In this document: positions 17,854-25,817 of the stretch, piece after piece | How the letters are laid out: the number at the start of each line of letters is the position of its first letter | How positions within the stretch are numbered: position 1 is the first letter of the stretch | Source: Flavobacteriales bacterium | GTDB taxonomy: Bacteria; Bacteroidota; Bacteroidia; Flavobacteriales_F; PHOS-HE28 | Assembly: GCA_016703005.1 (NCBI GenBank) | Contig: JADJCX010000029.1 | Span: 156,316 to 220,315, forward strand | Direction: 5' to 3' | DNA length: 64,000 bases | Position numbers and translations under genes: made by a program | Notes under the pieces: model-generated | What the model was told of the DNA's origin: nothing | The model's database searches: none | The model's input: only the letters and a program-made list of their open reading frames with translations

Positions 17854-18289
17854 ATGTCCCGCATCATCTACTACCTCGGCACCTGCACAACGTGCGAGCG
17901 CATTCTGAAAGAGATCCCGAACCTCAAGGGCTTCACGCTGCGCGAGATCAAGGGTGATCCGATCACCGCAGCCGAACTGGATGCGATGAAGAAACTCGCC
18001 GGCAGCTACGAGGCCCTCTTCAGCCGCATTGCATTGAAATACCGCGCACTCGGCTTGGGCAAGATGACGCTCACCGAGAAGGACTACCGCAAATACATCC
18101 TGCAGGAGTACACTTTCCTGAAACGACCGGTGATGGTACTGGACAACGCGATTTTCATCGGCAACGCGCCGAAAGTCACGGCGGCGATGGCTGCAGCCGG
18201 CGTGCGGGTCGGTCTCCTCGACGAACGTTGTCCGCTGGGCGTAAGGCCGATAGTCGCGTTCGGCTTTGGTGGTATCTCCGAGGCGGTTA
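17854..18289 (+). CDS. ArsC/Spx-like thioredoxin-fold protein (3' end lost)
   Basis: The N-terminal 115 residues fit the arsenate reductase/Spx family. There is a CTTC redox pair at 11-14 (YYLGTCTTCERIL), then LREIKGDPITAAELDAM, and a C-terminal KRPVMVLDNAIFIGNAPKV. Members are usually 110-120 residues. Here the frame runs on through LLDERCPLG without a stop and into an abnormal G-rich block, so the true C-terminus cannot be read. It could be an arsenate-reductase-like oxidoreductase or a redox regulator. There is no arsenic-resistance gene nearby. Confidence 0.7.
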
Positions 18290-18746
18290 GGCCCCCCCGG
18301 CGGGCGGTGGGCCGGCCGCGCGGGGGGGGGGGAGTCCCCAACGCGCCGGGGGGGCCCCCCGGCCCCCCCCGGGGGGGCGGCGCGCCGCGCCGCCCGGGCG
18401 GCCCCCCCCGCCCGGGGGGGCGGGGGGGGGGGGGCGGCGGGGGGGGGGGGGGGGGGGGCGGGCGTGGGGCCGGGGGCCGGGGGGGGCCGCGGGGCGCGGC
18501 CGCCACCCCGCCTGGGGGGGGGGGGGGGGGCCGGGGGGGGAGGGGGGCCCACGAGGGCCCGCGGGGGCGCGGCGGGGCCGGGGCGGGGCGGCGGGCGGGG
18601 GGGGGGGGACGCGGCGCCCGCCCGGGAGCGGCGGGCGGCCGGGGGGGGCGGGGCGGGGGGGGGGGGGGAGGCGGGGGCGCGGGGGCGGAGGGCGGGGGGC
18701 GGCGGGGGGGGGGGCGAGGGTTTGGGGGGGGGGGGGGGGGGGGGGG
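18290..18746. other. Low-complexity G/C block, probable sequencing or assembly artefact
   Basis: About 450 bases are almost only G and C on the plus strand, with many long G runs, the last of 23 G at 18724-18746. A and T are nearly absent. It fills exactly the space between two convergent genes (ArsC-like on plus, S9 peptidase on minus). The peptidase 3' end is intact 7 bases away. Long Gly-rich and Pro-rich reading frames cross it, but they are consequences of composition. Confidence 0.85.
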
Positions 18747-18752
18747 ACCGCC

Positions 18753-20786
18753 TCAGCGCTTCGTCCCTGCTCCGATGTGACCGTCCAGCCACTCGAACAC
18801 GGTCTTGTGCCAAAGCCTCGAGTTCTGTGGTTTCAGCACCCAGTGGTTCTCGTCGGGGAAACGCAGGAACTGAGAATCGATGTTCTTGGCCTGCAGCGCG
18901 GTGAAGACACCGATGCCTTGCTCCACCGGAATGCGGTGATCCAGATCCGAATGGATCACCAGCATCGGTACTGACCAATTGTTCACGTGCAGGGCGGGAT
19001 TGAACTGATCGTACTTCGTCGGGTCCTGATAAACGCTGCCGCCGTTCTCCCATTCCGTGAACCATTGTTCCTCGGTGGTGTAGCCCATGGCGCGTTGGTC
19101 GAACACGCCGTCGTGCGACACCAAGCACTTCCACGGCGACTTCCAATTACCAGCGATCCAATTCACCATGAAGCCGCCGTATGACGCGCCGAGCGCGGCC
19201 GCGCGATCACCATCGAGAAACGGATAAGTCTTCAGCGCATGCGTCCATCCTTTCTGCAGATCTTCCAACGGACGATCGCCCCAATGCTGACTGATCGCAT
19301 CGCAGAACGCTTGTCCGTAGCCCGTGGAACCGTGGAAGTCGATCATCACCACGGCGTAACCAGCACCTGCGTACGTCTGCGGATTCCAGCGGTAACTCCA
19401 GCCATCGCCGAAGCTGCCTTGCGGGCCTCCGTGTATCAGAAACGCAACAGGGTACTTCTTGCCTTCCACATAGCCTGCGGGCTTCACCACGTAGCCGTGT
19501 ACTGTTTCATTGTTCCAGCCGGGGAAGTTGAACTGCTCATACGCGCCGAACTCCTTGTTCCTCAGGCTCGCGTTCACACCCGTCAAATTCGTGGCTCCCT
19601 CATCGATCATCATGGCTTTCGGCTTTGCCGCGAACAGCACCGCCGGACTGTTCAGCGCACTCTTCAGAAAGACAAAACCCTTCGGTGTTTCAACGAACGC
19701 ATCCATGTGACCGTCCTTGGAAAGCGGCGTAACCTTCCCAGACTTCACATCGATCCGGAACAAGCGTGTCTTGCCGATGTCGCCTGCAACAGCATAGATG
19801 CTCTTGCCATCATGGCTCCATGCGAAGTCGTCCACGCTGCGGTCCCAACTGGCGGCGAGCGGTGCGACCTTCCCGGTGGCCACATCACGCAACTGCAGTT
19901 CGAAACGATCGGCCTCAAAGCCCGGGCGCTTCATGGCTTTGTAAGCGAGCGTCTTTCCGTCCGGCGATAAACGTGGAGCCGCATCCCAGGCCTTGTTCGC
20001 GGCCGTAAGGTTGGTGGCCGCGCCGCCGGTGAAAGGAACACTGTACACATCGAAGTTGGTGCTCCACGGCTCAGTGGTCCCGGCTTCGCGGCCAGCGAAG
20101 TATACCGTCTTGCTATCAGGTGAGATGGAGAAATCCTCTGCACCCCCGAACGGTTTCGACGGCACGTCGCCATCGTAGCCATCGGTAAGCGCCACGGGTT
20201 GAGCGGTGCCATCGAACGGCACGTGGAACAGGTGGTTTCGCGTGCCATCGGCCCAGGTGTCCCAGTGGCGCACGAACACTTTGGTGTACACCGTTCCGCT
20301 CGACTTGTCGGCAGCACGTTCGGCGTTGCGCTTCACCGTGCAGGCGATCTCATCGCCCTTGCATTCCGGGAACACTGCGAGCGAAACCGTTACCTGCTCC
20401 GCCACGCGGCCATCGTGATCGGTCTTCCACAATTGCATGATCCCGCCTTCGCGTGCACTGAGGAAGTAGATGGTCTTGCCATCGGGCCCGAACCGCGCAT
20501 CGGCCACGCCGCCATCGCTGATCGGCAGACGCACCTCCGGCTCACTCGGCACAGACAGGTTCTTCAACCATATCGACCGCACGCCTTTGTTCTTCTCCAT
20601 GTCCGTGGCGCGCACGCTGAACAGCGCGAACTGTCCGTCGGCCGTTACGCTCAGGTCGCTGATGCGATCGAGCAGCAGCATGTCCTGGTAGGTGAACGGC
20701 GAGGTTTGCGCAAGGGCCGTCGCGAACGATAAAACCAATAAAACACTGGCGACGAGCGCGCGGAAGGGAACACTATTTCGGATCAT
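18753..20786 (-). CDS. S9-family prolyl-oligopeptidase-like peptidase (DPP5-like)
   Basis: The 677-residue protein has a signal peptide (VASVLLVLSFATALAQ). A beta-propeller half carries repeated PD40-like motifs (SPDSKTVYFAGRE, SPDGKTLAYKAM, SHDGKSIYAVAG). The C-terminal alpha/beta-hydrolase has the nucleophile in GASYGGFMVNW (about 545), the aspartate in HSDLDHRIPVEQ and the histidine in PDENHWVL. The arrangement matches dipeptidyl-peptidase 5 / acylaminoacyl-peptidase-like enzymes, which in Bacteroidota act in the periplasm on peptides. It is complete at its C-terminus (GHIGAGTKR) just before the G-rich block. Confidence 0.92.
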   Translation of the reverse strand: MIRNSVPFRALVASVLLVLSFATALAQTSPFTYQDMLLLDRISDLSVTADGQFALFSVRATDMEKNKGVRSIWLKNLSVPSEPEVRLPISDGGVADARFGPDGKTIYFLSAREGGIMQLWKTDHDGRVAEQVTVSLAVFPECKGDEIACTVKRNAERAADKSSGTVYTKVFVRHWDTWADGTRNHLFHVPFDGTAQPVALTDGYDGDVPSKPFGGAEDFSISPDSKTVYFAGREAGTTEPWSTNFDVYSVPFTGGAATNLTAANKAWDAAPRLSPDGKTLAYKAMKRPGFEADRFELQLRDVATGKVAPLAASWDRSVDDFAWSHDGKSIYAVAGDIGKTRLFRIDVKSGKVTPLSKDGHMDAFVETPKGFVFLKSALNSPAVLFAAKPKAMMIDEGATNLTGVNASLRNKEFGAYEQFNFPGWNNETVHGYVVKPAGYVEGKKYPVAFLIHGGPQGSFGDGWSYRWNPQTYAGAGYAVVMIDFHGSTGYGQAFCDAISQHWGDRPLEDLQKGWTHALKTYPFLDGDRAAALGASYGGFMVNWIAGNWKSPWKCLVSHDGVFDQRAMGYTTEEQWFTEWENGGSVYQDPTKYDQFNPALHVNNWSVPMLVIHSDLDHRIPVEQGIGVFTALQAKNIDSQFLRFPDENHWVLKPQNSRLWHKTVFEWLDGHIGAGTKR

Positions 20787-20958
20787 GGTACAACAAGTAT
20801 GATGGAGGGATCAAGCAACGAGCAATGATACGATCGACAGGCGCGCGGATGTGGAAGGATGGCTCCGCGATGCCTCGCGCAAGTCACCTTCCATGGGGAA
20901 TGACCGGGCGTTATGCGATGCGCGTGTTCTATCCTTGCCGCCCACGATCTGAAACCCA

Positions 20959-21330
20959 ATGCCTGAAGCCCTTGCCACCATAACGCTCGCCGAGGAAGGG
21001 CTGATCGAACTGCGCTACAGGCCCGATGCCAAACTGACCATTGCCGGCATGCGCGATCTGCTGCAGTCGCGAATAATGTTGTGCGGCGCGGTTCCGCACA
21101 AGGTGCTATCGTTCCTGCCGGATGGCATCGACTTCGACAAAGCGTTGATGGATCAGGATCTTTATGGCGATCCCGTTTCGGTGGCTACCACACGAGCAAT
21201 GGCCATCGTGGTCACGGACCCGGTGAACTCGCACATGCTGGAGCTGTTCTTCGCCTACTACCCGGCTCAATTCCCCATGCGGCTCTTTTCGCTGGAGGTT
21301 GAGGCACGCAAATGGTTGAAGGGTGTGTAG
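20959..21330 (+). CDS. DUF7793-like small cytosolic protein
   Basis: This 123-residue protein has a STAS/SpoIIAA-like alternation of short strands and helices: LAEEGLIELRYRPDAKLTIA, ALMDQDLYGDPVSVATTRAM, AIVVTDPVNSHMLELFFAYY, then LFSLEVEARKWL. This resembles the DUF7793 group seen in Bacteroidota, usually single copies of unknown function. It has no signal or membrane segment. A TATCCTTG promoter-like element lies at 20930-20937. It converges on the next gene with a 9-base gap. Confidence 0.7.
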   Translation: MPEALATITLAEEGLIELRYRPDAKLTIAGMRDLLQSRIMLCGAVPHKVLSFLPDGIDFDKALMDQDLYGDPVSVATTRAMAIVVTDPVNSHMLELFFAYYPAQFPMRLFSLEVEARKWLKGV

Positions 21331-21339
21331 GGTCGGCGC

Positions 21340-21837
21340 CTATGCCTTGCGGACATAGCGTATCGCCCACTTCACTTCCCAGGTCTTGCCGTCATCGGCG
21401 CTGCGCTTCCACTCCCAGTCCATGCTGTTGGGCGTGATGTTGAAGAAGACCATTCGCCACAAATACAGTTTACCCGTCTCTTTGTCGGGCATGCGCATGC
21501 TCAGTTCCATGCGATCGCCCACCACGCCGCCTTCAAAGGCCATGTAGTTGCCGTCGGTATCCACCCACGTCTGCTTCCACTGCTTGGTCGGCGCATCCCA
21601 CACGCTCCAACTCTCGCCGGAGTATTTGGCGGTGGGATCATGGAAGTGTTCGTGTACAACGTGGCCGTTCAGCTCCTTGGTAATGGTGTTGGTGCCTTTG
21701 CCGCCATCCCACGCAAGATCCCATGTGCCGACCCAGAAATCGAATTGCGTGGTGGGGTCCATGGTGGTGGCTTGTGGCAAGGCGCGCGTTGCGAAGTGCA
21801 GCACTACGGCAGTGGCGAGGAGGGCAGGTATACGCAT
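21340..21837 (-). CDS. Secreted DUF1579-like protein
   Basis: This 165-residue protein has a signal peptide (LLATAVVLHFATRALPQA). The body begins FDFWVGTWDLAWDGGKGTNT, continues HVVHEHFHDPTAKYSGESWS and ends in WKRSADDGKTWEVKWAIRY. This is the lipocalin-like pattern of DUF1579 and related Bacteroidota proteins. Function is unknown; a small ligand-binding barrel in the periplasm is plausible. Confidence 0.65.
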   Translation of the reverse strand: MRIPALLATAVVLHFATRALPQATTMDPTTQFDFWVGTWDLAWDGGKGTNTITKELNGHVVHEHFHDPTAKYSGESWSVWDAPTKQWKQTWVDTDGNYMAFEGGVVGDRMELSMRMPDKETGKLYLWRMVFFNITPNSMDWEWKRSADDGKTWEVKWAIRYVRKA

Positions 21838-21912
21838 GCGCCCACAAAGTACCGGGTGCGGAAGTCGTGCACGTGGTGGCGTGATGGGCCGTTGGCCCCG
21901 GACCCGAGCGGA

Positions 21913-22290
21913 TCAGTTGAAATGGTCGCCGAAAAAGGCCGCCAGTTGCTCATCGCCCATCTTGTTCGATGTGCTTTCCGTGGACACGGTGTTCTTGTAC
22001 TGTGGCGTTTCCGCAAGGAAATGGATGAACTGCTCCTGCACCTGTCCGGTGCCCGTAACATGGATCTCGTCCGCGTTGGGCATCATAGCGGCGATCTCCT
22101 TGAAGAACTTGTGCATTAAGGCGATCTCCTGGTTGTTCGCTGCATTCTCGTTCGAGTTGCGCTCTGCGCCAGGGTTCTTCACGTGGCCCAGGATCACGAA
22201 ATCCTTGCTCTCCGGGCTTTTCTTCACGGCAACGGTAGCGTGCTGCGTATCCATCCATACCCCGAACTGCTTCTTGTTGTGCGTTGTCAT
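21913..22290 (-). CDS. Conserved small protein, possibly eRF1-domain-2-like
   Basis: This 125-residue protein is started at MTTHNKKQFGVWMDTQHATV; the frame upstream is open but has no protein character. The N-terminal strand GVWMDTQHATVAVKK and the later ADEIHVTGTGQVQEQFIHFL resemble bacterial proteins related to domain 2 of eRF1/RNase-H-like folds. The residues between (NNQEIALMHKFFKEIAAMM) form a helix. This relation is from pattern memory and is weak. No signal peptide; stands alone. Confidence 0.55.
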   Translation of the reverse strand: MTTHNKKQFGVWMDTQHATVAVKKSPESKDFVILGHVKNPGAERNSNENAANNQEIALMHKFFKEIAAMMPNADEIHVTGTGQVQEQFIHFLAETPQYKNTVSTESTSNKMGDEQLAAFFGDHFN

Positions 22291-22595
22291 TGTCTTGGAT
22301 CTACTGATGTTCAAACTACGGTATTTTATGGGGAAGTGCGGATGACCAACGTTCCGAGGATCATGCTTCGCGTTCCTGTACCGGTATCGTGTGCCACTGG
22401 ATAACCTCCAAATGTCGCCCGCAACCGAACGAACAACCGGGCCGCAAACCGGATAGTGGCCCCTCGTCCGTGGTATCAGCACATAGTTGCGCGCGGCGAG
22501 GATCGGGCCAGCACTGCAACGGGGCGGTACTGCCCCAATACGGGATGCACGGCATCGGCTCTTCCGAATGAGTGGGCAAACCGGCCATCTCCTCC
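22291..22595. other. Intergenic region, no gene recognised
   Basis: About 305 bases separate the small conserved protein from the membrane protein gene upstream of it on the minus strand. Reading frames here have no recognisable protein character. On the minus strand just before the small gene there is ACCGTAGTTTGAAC, which may be its promoter -7 region. Confidence 0.5.
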
Positions 22596-23480
22596 TCACT
22601 CCACCGCCGACCGCGAGCGCCGCGTACGATCGCGCAGACCGCTGGCGATGTATACCACCACGAAGAAAACGAGCAGCAACAGGATGATGGTGTTCTCCAA
22701 CCAGTGCTCGAACGGGTGTACCCAGATCTCCTTGAACAGGTTCCAACGCCCTGTGATCTCTTCGACGTTCCAGAAGATGACCACCGTGGGGATGGCTTAC
22801 CGGATGGCGTGATCGAACGCTTTGATGCGAATGAGATTGAGGAAGAGATATAGCGACCAGAACAAGGAACCGAAGGCCACGGCATACGTGAGCGGATGGC
22901 GGTCACCAGCGATGCTGTGATCATAGATCAGCAGCAACAGGATGTAAAAGGTCCAGATCACCATCACCATTTCAATGAAGGCGATCACGGCCAAGGGACG
23001 TTGCGGTGCGTTGCCCGCATCCTTCAGCATGTGGCGGTAGCCCAACCGCCGCTGGAACCAGTTGAAGAACTGGCAGCGCGTGTGGCTGAAGAAGAAGACG
23101 AGCAGCACGCCCCCCAGCAGTCCGATGGAGGAGAGCATGACGAGGTACTCCGGCTTGGTGGCCACCTCGCCGTTCTCGATCAGCGGTGGTACGCCCAGCT
23201 TGTACGCGATCCACACGAAGGAGAATTCGACCCAGCCCGTCCACACCAGCACACCGGCCAACGCACCGAGCATGGTGGCGTACAGGTCGCTACCCGGCCG
23301 CCGCACACCCCACCACAACAGCACCACGCCCAGCAACCCGATGATGAGCGCGCCGCTGCAACGGGCCGCGCCTATCCATTGCTCCATAAGCACCATGAGC
23401 GCATGGCCCAATGGCATCAGCAGCAACACGATGGCGAACGCGAGTACGCCGGTACGATGGTTCTTGATCGCTTGCCACAT
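22596..23480 (-). CDS. Polytopic membrane protein interrupted by an in-frame stop
   Basis: The first 227 residues (23480-22797) have six or so hydrophobic segments, including LAFAIVLLLMPLGHALMVL and VIAFIEMVMVIWTFYILLLL. They end at KAFDHAIR, followed by TAA at 22799-22797. The same frame continues directly with AIPTVVIFWNVEEITGRWNL, then a helix LENTIILLLLVFFVVVYIA, and ends at 22596, giving 294 residues overall. Because no frame change is needed, one base substitution (for example TAC to TAA) explains the split. The family is an uncharacterised membrane protein. It may be a true nonsense allele or a base-call error. Confidence 0.65.
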
Positions 23481-23701
23481 GGTCGCTCCGCTCCGTTGGT
23501 CGCGGCCTGGTCAAGGGCGGGTACACGATGGGGCGAAACAAGGCGTGCGACTTCCGTTGCGCAATACCACGATCATAGTATCGGTTGCGAGAGCCGTGGT
23601 GGTCGTTGGGTTAAAGTAACAGGGCATCAACAGTGACCCGGCCCGTGGCTGGTACTTTCGCCCCGTGACATCGACCGCGCCCATGCGGTCATCCAATAGC
23701 A

Positions 23702-25165
23702 ATGCTCAAACAGAATCTCTCGTTCAAGCTTCAGCACAAACTCTCGCCGCAGCAGATCCAATTGATGAAGCTGCTGCAGGTGCCCACGACCGAATTGGAA
23801 CAGCGCATCAAGCAGGAGGTGGAGGACAATCCCGCACTGGAGGAAGGCGAAGACCAGGGCGACGAAGAGGAGCCCACCGAGGAGCAAGCGCTCACCGATA
23901 GCGAGACGAGTGAGGCCAACGATGACACTCCCGGCGAGGAGGACATCGATATGAGCGCTTACTACGACGACGATACGCCGGACTACAAACTGAGCGTGCA
24001 GAACAAGGGGCGCGATGAAGAAGAGCGCGAGATCCCCTTGGCGGGCGGCAAGAGCTTCGCTGACCTGCTGATGGACCAACTGGCATTGCGCGAAGTGGAC
24101 GAGCGCACGGAGATCCTCGGCCAGCACCTGATCGGCAACCTCGATGAGGATGGCTACCTACGCCGTGATCTGGAGCAGATCGTGAACGATCTGGCCTTCA
24201 CCCAGAACATCGCCACGGACAAGGAGGAACTGGAGAAGGCACTGCGCCATGTGCAGGCACTGGACCCGCCCGGCGTTGGCGCGCGCGACCTGCGCGAATG
24301 CCTACTGCGCCAACTGCAACGCATGCCGCGCTCGGTGACCACGCTAACGGCGAAGGAGATCGTCGACAAGCACTTCGAGGCCTTCAGCAAGAAGCACTAC
24401 GACAAGATCATCGAGCGACTGGAGATCGACGAAGAAGCGCTGAAGTCGGCGCTCGATGAGATCCAACGGTTGAACCCGAAACCGGGCAACACCATGCGCG
24501 AGGGCGAGCGCACGGCACAGGAAGTGATCCCCGATTTCATCATCAACACGGTGGATGGACAGCTGGAGCTGATGCTCAACAGCCGCAACGCGCCGGAGCT
24601 GCGCGTGAGCCGCCAGTACCGCGAGATGATCGACAATTACAAGCGCAACAAGAACAACAAGGAGGCGAAGGACGCCATGATGTTCGTGAAGCAGAAGCTG
24701 GACGGAGCCAAGTGGTTCATCGATGCGATCAAGCAACGGCAGCACACGCTGCTCACGACCATGGAAGCCATCATGGAGCACCAGCGCGACTTCTTCCTCA
24801 CCGGCGATGAAACGAAGTTGAAGCCGATGATCCTGAAGGACATCGCCGACAAGATCCACATGGATATCAGCACAGTGAGCCGGGTGGCCAACAGCAAGTA
24901 CGTACAGACGAACTACGGCACGATCATCCTGAAGTTCTTCTTCAGTGAAAGCCTTACCAACGACCAAGGGGAGGAAGTGAGCACCCGCGAGGTGAAGAAG
25001 ATCCTGAAGGATGCGTTGGAGGCCGAGGACCGCAAGAAGCCGCTCACCGACGAGGAGCTTACCGAGCTGCTGAAGAACAAGGGCTACAACATCGCGCGGC
25101 GCACCGTGGCCAAGTACCGCGAGCAATTGCACGTGCCCGTGGCGCGCATGCGCAGGGAATTGTAA
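23702..25165 (+). CDS. rpoN: RNA polymerase sigma-54 factor
   Basis: The 487-residue protein starts with the glutamine-rich region I (LSFKLQHKLSPQQIQLMKLL), followed by a strongly acidic region II (EEGEDQGDEEEPTEEQ). The core-binding and DNA-binding regions include HMDISTVSRVANSKYVQTNY, and the RpoN box ARRTVAKYREQL lies near the C-terminus (about 466-477). It directs transcription from -24/-12 promoters with AAA+ activators; none of those is encoded here. A TACTTTCG element lies about 42 bases upstream. The downstream membrane gene overlaps its stop by one base. In many flavobacteria rpoN follows asnS directly; here about 6 kb separates them. Confidence 0.95.
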   Translation: MLKQNLSFKLQHKLSPQQIQLMKLLQVPTTELEQRIKQEVEDNPALEEGEDQGDEEEPTEEQALTDSETSEANDDTPGEEDIDMSAYYDDDTPDYKLSVQNKGRDEEEREIPLAGGKSFADLLMDQLALREVDERTEILGQHLIGNLDEDGYLRRDLEQIVNDLAFTQNIATDKEELEKALRHVQALDPPGVGARDLRECLLRQLQRMPRSVTTLTAKEIVDKHFEAFSKKHYDKIIERLEIDEEALKSALDEIQRLNPKPGNTMREGERTAQEVIPDFIINTVDGQLELMLNSRNAPELRVSRQYREMIDNYKRNKNNKEAKDAMMFVKQKLDGAKWFIDAIKQRQHTLLTTMEAIMEHQRDFFLTGDETKLKPMILKDIADKIHMDISTVSRVANSKYVQTNYGTIILKFFFSESLTNDQGEEVSTREVKKILKDALEAEDRKKPLTDEELTELLKNKGYNIARRTVAKYREQLHVPVARMRREL

Positions 25166-25782
25166 TGCCGTTGATCGCCCGTATCATCTCCGTGCTGCTG
25201 CATCCCTTATGGATGCCGTTGTTCTCGTTCGTGCTCGCCTTCGAGCTGGTGCCTGACCTCGGTTACTTCATACCGCCAAAAGCCCTGTGGTTCAATTACC
25301 TGGTGATCGGTGTCATGACCGCCGTGTTCCCACTGATCGGTGCGCTGATCATGGTACGCAGCCGTCGCATCGATGGCATCACCATGGACGATCGGCGACA
25401 ACGGCTCTCCCCCATGCTGAGCGCGTTGATGTACTACTGCCTCACGTACTGGCTCATCCGCAAATACCCGCACCACCCCTCCACACTGTCGCTTTTCCTT
25501 GGCGGGATCGTTGCGCTGCTGTGCACTTTGGTCATCACCTTCAAGTGGAAGATCAGTTTGCACATGGCCGGTATCGGCGGGTTGATCGGTGGCTTGTCAG
25601 GGCTGCTGCTGTTGTTCAGTTCGTTCAGCATCCTGATGCTGGTCCCGTTGATCGTGCTGGCGGGCGGACTCGGCACCGCGCGACTGGTCATCAGTGACCA
25701 CACACCTGCCCAGGTGTACGTGGGTGCGCTGCTGGGTTTCGTCTGCGTGTTCGCGACGGTCGTCTCCGGTTTCGTGATCTGA
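25165..25782 (+). CDS. PAP2-like integral membrane protein
   Basis: The 205-residue protein has about six membrane segments, such as HPLWMPLFSFVLAFELVPDL and YLVIGVMTAVFPLIGALIMV. The cytoplasmic loop VRSRRIDGITMDDRRQR and the final helix near TARLVISDHTPAQVYVGALL are typical of the Bacteroidota PAP2-superfamily-like proteins encoded after rpoN. The SDHTPAQVYVGALLG segment resembles the third PAP2 motif, but a full phosphatase triad is not evident. Its ATG overlaps the rpoN stop (TAATG), so it is translationally coupled. Confidence 0.75.
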   Translation: MPLIARIISVLLHPLWMPLFSFVLAFELVPDLGYFIPPKALWFNYLVIGVMTAVFPLIGALIMVRSRRIDGITMDDRRQRLSPMLSALMYYCLTYWLIRKYPHHPSTLSLFLGGIVALLCTLVITFKWKISLHMAGIGGLIGGLSGLLLLFSSFSILMLVPLIVLAGGLGTARLVISDHTPAQVYVGALLGFVCVFATVVSGFVI

Positions 25783-25817
25783 AGCAACGGTTCCGTTCGG
25801 CATCGCATCTTCGGCCC

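Noticed and set aside
17815..19146. Long proline-rich (minus) and glycine-rich (plus) reading frames across the G-rich block
   Set aside because: They exist only because G/C runs contain no stop codons; they have no conserved motifs and overlap the ends of two real genes.
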